Numbered from the stretch's first letter, positions 24,000-37,631 are shown. The stretch is 64,000 bases of DNA from Tupaia tana (GCA_026018925.1 JAKSZU010000050.1:806001-870000), one strand, 5' to 3'. Notes: generated by a model from the letters alone, not told the origin. Numbers and translations: made by a program.

Positions 24000-26900
24000 G
24001 TTAGGTTAGGATTGATCTTAGTTTGAGGGAGTAAGTTTAGGGCTACTGTTAGTTTTCGGTTCAGTGTTACGGTTGCAGTTAGGGTCAGGGTCAGGTTAGG
24101 ATTGGGGTTGAGCTTAAGGTGTCCGCCTAGGGTTAGGGTTAGGTCTATGGTTTGAGTTAGGCTTCAGGTTAGGTTAGGTTTGAACTTAGTTTGAGGGAGT
24201 AAGTTTAGGCCTACTGTTAGTTTTCGGTTCAGTGTTTCGGTTGGAGATAGCGTCAGGGTCAGGTTAGTGTTGGGGTTGAGCTTCAGGTGTCCGCCTAGGG
24301 TTATGGTTAGGTCTATGGTTGAGTTAGGCTTCAGGTTAGGTTAGGTTTGAACTTAGTTTGAGGGAGTAAGTTTAGGGCTACTGTTAATGTTTGGTTCAGT
24401 GTTACGGTTGGAGTTAGTGTCAGGGTCAGGTTAGTGTTTGGGTTGAGCTTAAGGTGTTCGCCTAGGGTTAGGTTTAGGTGTATGGTTTGATTTAGGCTTC
24501 AGGTTAGATTAAGTTTGAACTTAGTTTGAGGGAGTAAGTTTAGGGCTACTGTTAGTTTTCGGTTCAGCGTTACGGTTGGAGTTAGCGTGAGGGTCAGGTT
24601 AGGGTTGGGGTTGAGCTTAAGGTGTCCGCCTAGGGTTAGGGTTAGGTGTATGGTTTGTTTTAGGCTTCAGGTTAGGTTAGGTTTGAACTTAGTTTTCGGG
24701 AGTAAGTTTAGGGCAACTGTTAGTTTTTGGTTAACTTTTACGGTTGCAGTTAGCCTGAGGGTCAGGTTAGGGTTGGGGTTGAGCTTCAGGAGTCCCCCTA
24801 GGGTTAGGGTTAGGTGTATGGTTTGATTTAGGCTTCAGGTTAGGTGAGGTTTGAACTTAGTTTGAGGGAGTAAGTTTAGGGCTACTGTTATTTTTCACTT
24901 AACTGTTCCGGTTCGAGTTAGCGTCAGGGTCAGGGTAGGGTTGGGGTTGAGTTTAAGGTGTCTGCCTAGGGTTACGGTTAGGTGTATGGTTTGATTTAGC
25001 CTTCAGGTTAGGTTAGGTTTAAATTTAGTTAGAGGGAGTAAGTTTAGGGCTACTGTTAATTTTCGGTTCAGTGTTATGGTTGGAGTTAGTGTGAGGGTCA
25101 GGTTAGGGTTGGGGTTGAGCTTAAGGTGTCCCCCTAGGTTTAGGGTTAGGTGTATGGTTTGATTTAGGCTTCAGGTTAGGTTAGGTTTGAATTTAGTTTG
25201 AGGGAGTAAGTTTAGGTCTACTGTTAGTTTTCGGTTAACTGTTACTGTTGGAGGAAGCGTTAGGGTCAGATTATGGTCGGGGTTAAGCATAAAGTGTCCG
25301 CCTAGGGTTAGGGTTAGGTCAATGGTTTGATTTAGGCTTCAGGTTAGGTTACGTTTGAACTTAGTTTGGGTGAGTTAGTTTCGGGCTACTCTAAGTTTTC
25401 GATTCAGTGTTACGGTTCGAGTTAGCGTCAGGGTCAGGTTAGGGTTGGGGTTGAGTTTAAGGTGTCCGCCTAGGGTTAGGGTCCGGTGTATGGTTTGATT
25501 TAGACTTCAGGTTAGGTTAGGTTTGAACTTAGTTTGAGGGAGTAAGTTTAGGGCTACTGTTAGTTTTCGGTTCAGTGTTATGGTTGGAGTTAGCGTGAGG
25601 GTAAGGTTCGGGTTGGGGTTGAGCTTAAGGTGTCCCCCTAGGGTTAGGGTTAGGTTTATGGTTTGATTTAGGCTTCAGGTTAGGTTAGGTTTGAACTTAG
25701 TTTGAGGGAGTAAGTTTAAGCCTACTGTTAGTTTTCGGTTCAGTGTTACGGTTGGAGATAGCGTCAGGGTCAGGTTAGGGTTGGGGTTGTGCTTCAGGTG
25801 TCCGCCTAGGGTTATGGTTAGGTGTATGGTTGAGTTAGGCTTCAAGTTAGGTTAGGTTTGAACTTAGTTTGAGGGAGTAAGTTTAGGGCTACTGTTAATT
25901 TTCGGTTCAGTGTTACGGTTGGAGTTAGTGTCAGGGTCAGGTTAGTGTTGGGGTTGAGCTTAAGATGTTCGCCTAGGGTTAGGATTAGGTGTATGGTTTG
26001 ATTTAGGCTTCAGGTTAGATTAGGTTTGAACTTAGTTTGAGGGAGTATGTTTAGGTCTACTGTTAGTTTTCGGTTCAGCGTTACGGTTGGAGTTAGCGTG
26101 AGGGTCAGGTTAGGATTGGGGTTGAGCTTAAGATGTCCGCCTAGGGTTAGGGTTAGGTGTATGGTTTGATTTAGGCTTCAGGTTAGGTTAGGTGTAAACT
26201 TAGTTAGAGGGAGTAAGTTTAGGGCTACTGTTAGTTTTCGGTTAACTGTTACGGTTGGAGTAAGCGTTAGGGTCAGGTTATGGTGTGGGTTAAGCATAAA
26301 GTGTCCGCCTAGGGTTAGGGTTAGGTCTATGGTTTGATTTAGGCTTCAGGTTAGGTTACGTTTGAACTTAGTTTGAGTGAGTAAGTTTAGGGCTACTCTT
26401 AGTTTTCGGTTCAGTGTTACGGGTGGAGTTAGCGTGAGGGTCAGGTTAGGGTTGGAGTTGAGCTTCAGGTGTCCGCCTAGGTTAAGGTTCAGGTGTATGG
26501 TTTGATTTAGGCTTCAGGTTAGGTTAAGTTTGAACTTAGTTTGAGGGAGTAAGTTTAGGGCTACTGTTAGTTTTCGGTTCAGTGTTACGGTTGGAGTTAG
26601 GGTCAGGGTCAGGTTAGGTTGGGGGTTAAGCATTAGGTGTCCGCCTAGGTTTAGGGTTAGGTCTATGGTTTGATTTAGGCTTCAGGTTAGGTTACCTTTG
26701 AACGTAGATTGAATGAGTAAGTTTAGGGCTACTGTTAGTTTTCGATTCAGTGTTACGTATGGAGTTAGCATCAGGGTCAGGTTAGGGTTGGGGTTGAGCT
26801 TAAGGTGTCCGCTTAGGGTTAGGGTTAAGTCTATGGTTTGAGTTAGGCTTCAGGTTAGGTTACGTTTGAACTTAGTTTGTGTGAGTAAGTTTAGGGCTAC

Positions 26901-29900
26901 TGTTAGTTTTCGGTTCAGTGTTACGGTTGGAGATAGCGTCAGGGTCATGTTTGGGTTGGGGATCAGCTTCAGGTGTCCGCCTAGGGTTAGGGTTAGGTCT
27001 ATGGTTTGAGTTAGGCTTCCGGTTAGGTTAGGTTTGAACTTAGTTTGAGGGAGTAAGTTTAGGACTACTGTTAGTTTTCGGTTCAGTGTTAAGGTTGGAG
27101 TTAGCGTGAGGGTAAGGTTATGGTTGGGGTTGAGCTTAAGGTGTCCCCCTAGGGTTAGGGTTAAGTGTATGGTTTGATTTAGGCTTCAGGTTAGGTTAGG
27201 TTTGGACCTAGTTTGACAGAGTATGTTTAGGGCTACTGTTAGTTTTTGGTTAACTGTTACGGTTCGAGTTAGCGTCAGGGTCAGGGTAGTGCTGGGGTTG
27301 AGTTTAAGGTGTCCGCCTAGGGTTAGGTTCAGGTGTATGGTTTGATTTAGGCTTCAGGTTAGGTTAGGTTTGAACTTAGTTTGTGTGAGTAAGTTTATGG
27401 CTACTGTTAGTTTTCGGTTCAGTGTTATGTTTGGAGTTAGCGTGAGGGTCAGATTAGGGTTGGGGTTGAGCTTAAGATGTCCACCTAGGGTTAGGGTTAG
27501 GTGGATGGGTTGATTTAGGCTTCAGGTTAGGTTAGGTTTGAACTTAGTTTGAGGGAGTAAGTTTAGGGCTATTGTTAGTTTTCGGTTCAGTGTTACGGTT
27601 CGAGTTAGCGTCAGGGTCAGGGTAGGGTTGGGGTTGAGTTAAATTGTCCACCTAGGGTTATGATTAGGTGTATGCTTTGATTTAGGCTTCAGGTTAGGTT
27701 ACGTTTGAACTTAGTTTGAGGGAGTAAGTTTAGGGCTACTGTTAGTTTTCGGTTCAGTGTTACGGTTGGAGTTAGGGTCAGGGTCAGGTTAGGGTTGCGG
27801 TTTAGCTTAAGGTGTCCGCCTAGGGTTAGGGTTAGGTCTATGGTTTGAGTTAGGCTCCAGGTTAGGTTAGGTTTGAACTTAGTTTGAGGGAGTACGTTTA
27901 GGGCTACTGTTAATTTTCGGTTCAGTGTTACGGTTGGATTTAGCGTGAGGGTCAGGTTAGGGTTGGGGTTGAGCTTAAGGTGCCCGCCTAGGGTCAGTGT
28001 TAGGTGTATGGTTTGATTTAGGCTTCAGGTTAGGTTAGGTTTGAACTTAGTTTGAGGGAGTAAGTTTAGGTCTACTATTAGTTTTCGGTTAACTCTTACG
28101 GTTGGAGTTAGGGTCAGGGTCAGGTTAGGGTGGGGGTTAAGCATAAGGTGTCCGCCTAGGTTTAGGGTTAGGTCTATGGTTTGAGTTAGGCTTCCGGTTG
28201 GGTTAGGTTTGAACTTAGTTTGAGGGAGTAAGTTCAGGGCTACTGTTATTTATCGGTTAAGTGTTACGGTTGGAGTTAGCGTGAGGGTCAGGTTATGGTT
28301 GGAGTTGAGCTTAAGGTGTCTGCCTAGGGTTAGGGTTATGTCAATGGTTTGAGTTAGGCTTCCGGTTAGGTAAGGTTTGAACTTAGTTTGAGGGAGTAAG
28401 TTTAGGGCTACTGTTAGTTTTCTATTCAGTGTTTTTGTTGGAGTTAGCGTGAGGGTCAGGTTAGGGTTGGGGTCGAACTTAAGGTGTCCCCCAAGGGTTA
28501 GGGTTAGGTCTATGGTTTGATTTAGGCTTCAGGTTAGATTAGGTTTGTACTTAGTTTGCGTGAGTAAGTTGAGGGCTACTCTTAGTTTTCGGTTCAGTGT
28601 TACGGAAGGAGTTAGGGTCAGGGTCTAGTTAGGGTTGGTGTTGAGCTTCAGGTGTCCGCCTAGGGTTAGGGTTAGGTTTATGCTTTGAGTTAAGCTTCAG
28701 GTTAGGTTAGGTTTGAACATAGTTTGAGGGAGTGAGTATAGTGCTACTGTTAGTTTTCTGTTCTGTGTTACGATTGGAGTTAGCGTCAGGGTCAGGTTCG
28801 GGTTGGGGTTGAGCTTCAGGTGTCCGCCTAGGGTTAGGGTTAAGTGTATGGTTTGATTTAGGATTCAGGTTAGGTTACGTTTGAACTTAGGTTGAGGGAG
28901 TACGTTTAGGGCTACTGTTAGTTTTCGGTTCAGTGTTACGGTTGGAGTTAGCGTCAGGGTCAAGTTAGGGTTGGGGTTGAGCTTAAGATGTCCGCCTAGG
29001 GTTAGGGTTAAGTGTATGGTTTGATTTAGGCTTCAGGTTAGGTTAGGTTTGAACTTAGTTTTCGGGAGTAAGTTTAGGGCTACTGTTAGTTTTCGGTTAA
29101 CTGTTACGGTTGTAGTTAGCGTGAGGGTCAGGTTAGAGTTGGGGTTGAGCTTAAGGTGTCCCCCTAGGGTTAGGGTTAGTTGTATGGTTTGATTAAGGCT
29201 TCAGGTTAGGTGAGGTTTGAACTTAGTTTGAGGGAGTAAGTTTAGGGCTACTGTTAGTTTTCGGTTCAGTGTTATGGTTGGAGTTAGCGTGAGGGTCAAG
29301 TTAGGGTTGGGGTTGAGCTTAAGGTGTCCCCCTAGGGTTAGGGTTAGGTTGATGGTTTGTTTTAGGCATTAGGTTAGGTTAGGTTTGAACTTAGTTTGAG
29401 GGAGTAAGTTTAAGCCTACTGTTAGTTTTCGGTTCAGTGTTACGGTTGGAGTTAGCGTGAGGTTAAGGTTAGGGTTGGGGTTGATCTTAAGCTGTCCCCC
29501 TAGGGTTAGGGTTAGGTGTATGGTTTGATTTAGGCTTCAGGTTAGGTTAGGTTTGAACATAGTTTGAGAGAGTAAGTTTAGGGCAACTGTTAGTTTTCGC
29601 TTAACTGTTACGGTTCGAGTTAGCGTCAGGGTCAGGGTAGGTTTGGGGTTGAGTTTAAGGTGTCCGTCTAGGGTTAGCTTCAGGTGTATGGTTTGATTTA
29701 GGCTTCAGGTTAAGTTAGGTTTGAACTTAGTTTGAGGGAGTAAGTTTAGGGTTATTGTTAGTTTTCGGTTCAGTGTTATGGTTGGAGTTAGCGTGAGGGT
29801 CAGGTTAGGGTTGGGGTTGAGCTTAAGGTGTCCCCCTACGGTTAGGGTCAGGTTGATGGTTTGATTTAGGCATCAGGTTAGGTTAGGTTTGAACTTAGTT

Positions 29901-32900
29901 TGAGGGAGGACGTTTAAGCCTACTGTTAGTTTTAGGTTCAGTGTTACGGTTGGAGATAGCGTCAGGGTCAAGTTAGGGTTGGGGTTGATCTTTAGGTGTC
30001 CGCCTAGGGTTAGGGTTAGGTCTATGGTTTGAGTTAGGCTTCAGGTTAGGTTAGGTTTGAACTTAGTTTGAGGGAGTAAGTTTAGGGCTACTGTTATTTT
30101 TCGGTTCAGTGTTACGGTTGGAGTTATCGTCAGGGTCAGGATAGGATTGGTGTTGAGCTTCAGGTGTCCGCCTAGGGTTAGGGTAATGTTTATGGTTTGA
30201 GTTAGGCTTCAGGTTAGGTTAGGTTTGAACTTAGTTTGAGGGAGTAAGTTTAGTGCTACTGTTAGTTTTCGGTTCAGTGTTACGGTTGGAGTTAGCGTCA
30301 CGGTCAGGTTAGGGTTGGGGTTGAGCTTAAGATGTCCGCCGAGGGTTAGGGTTAAGTGTATGGTTTGATTTAGGCTTCAGGTTAGTTTAGGTTTCAACTA
30401 GTTTGAGGGAGTAAGTTTAGGGCTACTGTTAGTTTTTGGTTAACTGTTACGGTTCGAGTTAGCGTCAGGGTCACGGTAGAGTTGGGGTTGAGTTTAAATT
30501 GTCCGCCTAGGTTTAGGGTTAGGTGTATGGTTTGATTTAGGCTTCAGGTTAGGTTAGGTTTGAACTTAGTTTGAGGGATTAAGTTTAGGTCTACTGTTAG
30601 TTTTCGGTTAACTGTTACGGTTGGAGTTAGGATCAGGGTCAGGTTAGGGAGGGGGTTAAGCATAAGTTGTCCGCCTAGGTTTAGGGTTAGGTGTATGGTT
30701 TGATTTAGGCTTCATGTTAGGTTACGTTTAAACTTAGTTTGAGAGAGTAAGTTTAGGGCTACTGTTAGTTTTCGGTTCAGTGTTAAGGTTGGAATTAGCG
30801 TGAGGGCCAGGTTAGGGTTGGAGTTGAGATTAAGGTGTCCGCTTAGGGTTAGGGTTAAGTCTATGGTTTGAGTTATGCTTCAGGTTAGGTTACGTTTGAA
30901 CTTAGTTTGTGTGAGTAAGTTTAGGGCTACTGTTAGTTTTCGGTTCAGTGTTACGGTTGGAGATAGCTTCAGGGTCAGGTTAGGGTTGGGGTTGAGCTTC
31001 AGGTGTCCGCCTAGGGTTAGGGTTAGGTCTATGGTTTGAGTTAGTCTTCAGGTTAGGTTAGGTTTGAACTTAGTTTGAGGGAGTAAGTTTAGGGCTACTG
31101 TTAGTTTTTGGTTCAGTGTTACGGTTGGAGATAGCGTCAGGGTCAGGTTAGGGTTGGGGTTGAGCTTAAGGTGTCCGCTTAGGGTTAGGGTTAAGTCTAT
31201 GGTTTGAGTTAGGCTTCAGGTTAGGTTAGGTTTGAACTTAGTTTGAGGGAGTAAGTTTAGGGCTACTGTTAATTTTCGGTTCAGTGTTATGGTTGGAGTT
31301 AGTGTCAGGGTCGGGTTAGTGTTGTGGTTGAGCTTAAGATGTTCGCCTAGGGTTAGGGTTAGGTTTATGGTTTGATTTAGGCTTCAGGTTAGGTTAGGTT
31401 TGAACTTAGTTTGAGGGAGTAAGTTTAAGCCTACTGTTAGTTTTTGGTTCAGTGTTACGGTTGGAGATAGCGTCAGGGTCAGGTTAGGGTTGGGGTTGAG
31501 CTTCAGGTGTCCGCCTAGGGTTAGGGTTAGGTCTATGGTTTGAGTTAGGCTTCAGGTTAGGTTAGGTTTGAACTTAGTTTGAGGGAGTAAGTTTAGGGCT
31601 ACTGTTAGTTTCGGTTCAGTGTTACGGTTGGAGTTAGCGTGAGGGTAAGGTTAGGGTTGGGGTTGAGCTTAAGGTGTCCCCCTAGGGTTAGGGTTAGGTG
31701 TATGGTTTGATTTAGGCTTCAGGGTAGGTTAGGTTTGGACTTAGTTTGACAGAGTAAGTTTAGGGCTACTGTTAGTTTTTGGTTAACTGTTACGGTTCGA
31801 GTTAGCGTCAGGGTCAGGGTAGGGTTGGGGTTGAGCTTAAGGTGTCCGCCTAGGGTTAGGTTCAGGTGTATGGTTTGATTTAGGCTTCAGGTTAGGTTAG
31901 GTTTGAACTTAGTTTGAGGGAGTAAGTTTAGGGGTACTGTTAGTTTTCGGTTCAGTGTTATGTTTGGAGTTAGCGTGAGGGTCAGTTTAGGGTTGGGGTT
32001 GAGCTTAAGGTGTCCCCCTAGGGTTACGGTTAGGTTTATTGTTTGATTTAGGCATCAGGTTAGGTTAGGTTTGAACTTAGTTTGAGGGAGTAAGTTTCAG
32101 CCTACTGTTATTTTTCGGTTCAGTGTTACGTTTGGAGATAGCGTCAGGGTCAGGTTAGTGTTGGGGTTGAGCTTCAGGTGTCAGCCTATGGTTAGTTTTA
32201 GGTCTATGGTTTGAGTTAGGCTTCAGGTTAGGTTAGGTTTGTTCTTAGTTTGAGGGAGTAAGTTTAGGGCTACTGTTATTTTTCGGTTCAGTGTTACGGT
32301 TGGATTTAGCATCTGGGTCAGGTTAGGGTTGGGGTTGGGCTTAAGATGTCCGCCTAGGGTTAGGGTTAGGTTTATTTTGATTTAGGCTTCAGGTTAGGTT
32401 AGGTTTGAACTTAGTTTGAGGGAGTAAGTTTAGGGCTATTGTTAGTTTTCGGTTCAGTGTTACGGTTCGAGTTAGCGTCAGGATCAGGGTATTGTTGGGG
32501 TTGTGTTTAAATTGTCCACCTAGGGTTATGATTAGGTGTATGGTTTGATTTAGGCTTCAGGTTAGGTTACATTTGAACTTAGTTTGAGGGAGTAAGTTTA
32601 GGGCTATTGTTAGTTTTCGGTTCAGTGTTACGGTTGGAGTTAGGGTCAGGGTCAGGTTAGGGTTGCGGTTGAGCTTAAGGTGTCCGCCTAGGGTTAGGGT
32701 TAGGTCTATGGTTTGAGTTAGGCTCCACGTTAGGTTAGGTTTGAACATAGTTTGAGGGAGTAAGTTTAGGGCTACTGTTAATTTTCGGTTCAGTGTTACG
32801 GTTGGAGTTAGCGTTTGGGTCAGGTTAGGGTTGGGGTTGAGCTTAAGGTGCCCGCCTAGGGTCAGGGTTAGGTGTATGGTTTGATTTAGGCTTCAGGTTA

Positions 32901-33059
32901 GGTTAGGTTTGAACTTAGTTTTCGGGAATAAGTTTAGGGCTACTGTTAGTTTTCGATTAACTGTTACAGTTGGAGTTAGCGTGAGGGTCAGGTTAGGGTT
33001 GGGGTTGAGCTTAAGCTGTCCCCCTAGGGTTAGGGTTAGGTGTATGGTTTGATTTAGGC

Positions 33060-34480
33060 TTCAGGTTAGGTTAGGTTTGAATTTAGTTTGAGGGAGTAAG
33101 TTTAGGGCTACTGTTAGTTTTCAGTTAACTGTTACGGTTGGAGTAAGCGTTAGGGTCAGGTTATGGTGGGGGTTAAGCATAAAGTGTCCGCCTAGAGTTA
33201 GGGTTAGTTCTATGGTTTGATTTAGGTTTCAGGTTAGGTTACGTTTGAACTTAGTTTGAGTGAGTAAGTTTAGGGCTACTGTTAGTTTTCGGTTCAGTGT
33301 TACGGTTGGTGTTAGCGTGAGGGTCAGGTTAGGGTTGGAGTTTAGCTTAAGGTGTCCGCCTAGGGTTAGGGTTAGGTCTATGGTTGAGTTAGGCTTCAGG
33401 TTAGGTTAGGTTTGTACTTAGTTTGAGGGAGTAAGTTTAGGGCTACTGTTAATTTTCGGTTCAGTGCTACGGTTGGAGTTAGGGTCAGGGTCAGGTTAGT
33501 GTTGTCGTTGAGCTAAAGATGTTCGCCTAGGGTTAGGATTAGGTGTATGGTTTGACTTAGGCTTCAGGTTAGATTAGGTTAGAACTTAGTTTGAGGGAGT
33601 ATGTTTAGGTCTACTGTTAGTTTTCGGGTCCGCGTTACGGTTGGAGTTAGCGTGAGTGTCAGGTTAGGGTTGGGGTTGAGCTTAAGGTGTCCGCCTAAGG
33701 TTAGGGTTAGGTGTATGGTGTGATTTAGGCTTCTGGTTAGGTTAGTTTTGAACTTAGTATTCGGGAGTAAGTTTAGGGCTACTGTTAGTATTCGGTTAAC
33801 TGTTACGGTTGGAGTAAGCGTCAGGGTCAGGTTAGATTGGGGGTTAAGCATAAGGTGTCTGCCTAGGGTTAGGGTTAGGTCTATGGTTTGATTTAGGCTT
33901 CAGGTTAGGTTACCTTTGAACTTAGTTTGAGTGAGTAAGTTTAGTCCTACTGTTAGTTTTCGATTCAGTGTTACGGTTGGAGTTAGCGTCAGGGTCAGTT
34001 TAGGGTTGGGGTTGAGCTTAAGGTGTCCGCCTAGGGTTAGGGTTAGGTCTATGGTTTGAGTTAGGCTTCAGGATAGGTTATGTTTGAACTTAGTTTGTGT
34101 GAGTAAGTTTAGGGCTACTGTTAGTTTTCGGTTCAGTGTTACGGTTGGAGTTAGCGTGAGGGTAAGGTTAGGGTTGGGGTTGAGCTTAAGGTGTCCCCCT
34201 AGGGTTAGGGTTAGGTGTATGGTTTGATTTAGGCTTCAGGTTAGGTTAGGTTTGATCTTAGTTTGAGAGAGTAAGTTTAGGGCTACTGTTACTTTTCGGT
34301 TAACTGTTACGGTTCGAGTTAGCGTCAGGGTCAGGGTAGTGTTGGGTCTAGTTTAAGGTGTCCGCCTAGGGTTAGGTTCAGGTGTATGGTTTGATTTAGG
34401 CTCCAGGTTAGGTTAGGTTTGAACTTAGTTTGAGGGAGTAAGTTTAGGGCTACTGTTAGTTTTGGGTTCAGTGTTATGGT
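33060..34480 (+). repeat. Duplicated block paired with about 36.24-37.5 kb
   Basis: The rare variants GAATTTAGTTTGAGGG, TTTTCAGTTAACTG, GTGTATGGTGTGATTTAGG, TTCTGGTTAGG, GTATTCGGGAG and TTGGGTCTAGTTTAAGG occur here and again about 3 kb downstream. The offset is 3182 at the start (33080 to 36262) and 3015 later (33711 to 36726, 34344 to 37359), so the downstream copy has lost one unit between those points. A third relative is at 59.8-61.9 kb. Confidence 0.82.
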
Positions 34481-36239
34481 TGGAGTTAGCGTGAGGTTCA
34501 GGTTAGGGGTGGGGTTGAGCCTAAGGTGTCCGCCTAGGGTTAGGGTTCGGTGTATGGTTTGATTTAGGCTTCAGGTTAGGTTAGGTTTGAACTTAGTATT
34601 CTGGAGTAAGTTTAGGGCTACTGTTAGTTTTCGGTTAACTGTTACGGTTGGAGTAAGCGTCAGGGTCAGGTTAGGGTGGGGGTTAAGCATAAGGTGTCTG
34701 CCTAGGGTTAGGGTTAGGTCTATGGTTTGATTTAGGCTTCAGGTTAGGTTACCTTTGAACTTAGTTTGAGTGAGTAAGTTTAGGCCTACTGTTAGTTTTC
34801 GATTCAGTGTTACAGTTGGAGTTAGCGTCAGGGTCAGGTTAGGGTTGGGGTTGAGCTTAAGGTGCCCGCCTAGGGTCAGGGTTAGGTGTATGGTTTGATT
34901 TAGGCTTCAGGTTAGGTTAGGTTTGAACTTAATTTTCGGGAATAAGTTTAGGGCTACTGTTAGTTTTCGATTAACTGTTACGGTTGGAGTTAGTGTGAGG
35001 GTCAGGTTAGGGTTGGGGTTGAGCTTAAGCTGTCCCCCTAGGGTTAGGGTTAGGTGTATGGTTTGATTTAGGCTTCAGGTTAGGTGAGGTTTGAACTTAG
35101 TTTGAGACAGTAAGTTTAGGGCTACTGTTATTTTTCGGTTAACTGTTACGTTTCGCAATAGAGTCAGGGTAGGGTTGGGGTTGAGTTTAAGGTGTCCGCC
35201 TAGGGTTAGGGTTAGATGTATGGTTTGATTTAGGCTTCAGGTTAGGTTAGGTTTAAACTTAGTTAGAGGGAGTAAGTTTAGGGCTACTCTTAGTTTTCGG
35301 TTCAGTGTTATGGTTGGAGTTAGCGTGAGAGTCAGGTTAGGGTTGGGGTTGAGCTTAAGGTGTCCCCCTAGGGTTAGGGTTAGGTTTATGGTTTGATTTA
35401 GGCATCAGGTTAGGTTAGGTTTGAACTTAGTTTGAGGGAGTAAATTTAAGCCTACTGTTATTTTTCGGTTCAGTGTTACGTTTGGAGATAGCGTCAGGGT
35501 CAGGTTAGGGTTGGGGTTGAGCTTCAGGTGTCCGCCTAGGGTTAGGGTTAGGTCTATGGTTTGAGTTAGGATTCAGGTTAGGTTAGGTTTGAACTTAGTT
35601 TGAGGGAGTAAGTTTAGGGCTACTGTTAGTTTTCGGTTCAGTGTTACGGTTGGATTTAGCATCTGGGTCAGGTTAGGGTTGGGGTTGAGCTTAAGATGTC
35701 CGCCTAGGGTTAGGGTTAGGTGTATGGTTTGATTTAGGCTTCAGGTTAGGTTACGTTTGAACTTAGTTTGAGGGAGTAAGTTTAGGGCTACTGTTATTTT
35801 TCGGTTCAGTGTTACGGTTGGAGTTAGCGTGAGGGTAAGGTTAGGGTTGGGGTTGAGCTTAAGGTGTCCCCCTTGGGTTAGTGTTAGGTGTATGGTTTGA
35901 TTTAGGCTTCAGGTTAGGTTAGGTTTGAACTTAGTTTGAGAGAGTAAGTTTAGGGCTACTGTTACTTTTCGGTTAACTGTTACGGTTCGAGTTAGCGTCA
36001 GGGTCAGGGTAGTGTTGGGTCTAGTTTAAGGTATCCGCTTAGGGTTAGGTTCAGGTGTATGGTTGGATTTAGGCTCCATGTTAGGTTAGGTTTGAACTTA
36101 GTTTGAGGGAGTAAGTTTAGGGCTACTGTTAGTTTTGTGTTCAGTGTTATGGTTGGAGTTATAGTGAGGGTCAGGTTAGGGTTGGGGTTGAGCTTAAGGT
36201 GTCCCCCTAGGGTTAGGGTTAGGTGTATGGTTTGATTTA

Positions 36240-37510
36240 GGCTTCAGGTTAGGTTAGGTTTGAATTTAGTTTGAGGGAGTAAGTTTAGGGCTACTGTTAG
36301 TTTTCAGTTAACTGTTACGGTTGGAGTAAGCGTTAGGGTCAGGTTATGGTGGGGGTTAAGCATAAAGTGTCCGCCTAGGGTTAGGGTTAGGTCTATGGTA
36401 TGATTTAGGCTTCAGGTTAGGTTACGTTTGAACTTAGTTTGAGTGAGTAAGTTTAGGGCTACTCTTAGTTTTCGGTTCAGTGTTACGGTTGGTGTTAGCG
36501 TGAGGGTCAGGTTAGGGTTGGAGTTTAGCTTAAGGTGTCCGCCTAGGGTTAGGGTTAGGTCTATGGTTGAGTTAGGCTTCAGGTTAGGTTACCTTTGAAC
36601 TTAGTTTGAGGGAGTAAGTTTAGGGCTACTGTTAGTTTTCAGTTAACTGTTACGGTTGGAGTTAGCGTGAGGGTCAGGTTAGGGTTGGGGTTGAGCTTAA
36701 GGTGTCCGCCTAAGGTTAGGGTTAGGTGTATGGTGTGATTTAGGCTTCTGGTTAGGTTAGGTTTGAACTTAGTATTCGGGAGTAAGTTTAGGGCTACTGT
36801 TAGTATTCGGTTAACTGTTACGGTTGGAGTAAGCGTCAGGGTCAGGTTAGGTTGGGGGTTAAGCATAAGGTGTCTGCCTAGGGTTAGGGTTAGGTCTATG
36901 GTTTGATTTAGGCTTCAGGTTAGGTTACCTTTGAACTTAGTTTGAGTGAGTAAGTTTAGGCCTACTGTTAGTTTTCGATTCAGTGTTGCGGTTGGAGTTA
37001 GCGTCAGGGTCAGTTTAGGGTTGGGGTTGAGCTTAAGGTGTCCGCCTAGGGTTAGGGTTAGGTCTATGGTTTGAGTTAGGCTTCAGGATAGGTTATGTTT
37101 GAACTTAGTTTGTGTGAGTAAGTTTAGGGCTACTGTTATTTTTCGGTTCAGTGTTACGGTTGGAGTTAGCGTGAGGGTAAGGTTAGGGTTGGGGTTGAGC
37201 TTAAGGTGTCCCCCTAGGGATAGGGTTAGGTGTATGGTTTGATTTAGGCTTCAGGTTAGGTTAGGTTTGAACTTAGTTTGAGAGAGTAAGATTAGGGCTA
37301 CTGTTACTTTTCGGTTAACTGTTACGGTTCGAGTTAGCGTCAGGGTCAGGGTAGTGTTGGGTCTAGTTTAAGGTGTCCGCCTAGGGTTAGGTTCAGGTGT
37401 ATGGTTTGATTTAGGCTCCAGGTTAGGTTAGGTTTGAACTTAGTTTGAGGGAGTAAGTTTAGGGCTACTGTTAGTTTTGGGTTCAGTGTTATGGTTGGAG
37501 TTAGCTTGAG
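36240..37510 (+). repeat. Partner copy of 33.06-34.48 kb
   Basis: Same ordered variants as the upstream partner, one unit shorter. It lies directly before the first higher-order repeat copy. Minus-strand open frames at 33579-33851 and 36639-36866 encode nearly the same low-complexity string only because the two DNA blocks are duplicates. Confidence 0.8.
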
Positions 37511-37631
37511 GGTCAGGTTAGGGGTGGGGATGAGCCTAAGGTGTCCGCCTAGGGTTAGGGTTAGGTGTATGGTTTGATTTAGGCTTCAGGTTAGGTTAGG
37601 TTTGAACTTAGTATTCGGGAGTAAGTTTAGG

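Larger units (their letters stand above)
24000..37629 (+). repeat. Second-subfamily zone of the satellite (about 81 units)
   Basis: From about 24 kb new variants become common: GTGTCCCCCTAGGG, TTTAAACTTAGTTAGAGG, GTTTAAGCCTACTG, TTAGTTTTCGGGAATAAG, TTAGGCATCAGG, CGAGTTAGCGTC and TTTAAATTGTCC. These are rare or absent before and later make up the higher-order repeat, so this zone looks ancestral to it. Unit order is irregular. A 9-unit duplication is visible (TTATGGTTAGG at 24301 and 25812, offset 1511). Short open frames at 24587-24826 (plus) and 32557-32748 (minus) are repeat by-products. Confidence 0.8.

Noticed and set aside
23844-24026. Plus-strand open frames at 23844-24026, 24587-24826, 37602-37784 and 60896-61078
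   Set aside because: They begin at TTG or GTG inside the repeat and exist only where variants such as TTTGCGGG or TATTCGGG remove the usual in-frame TGA. They are the same repeat phase each time, not genes.
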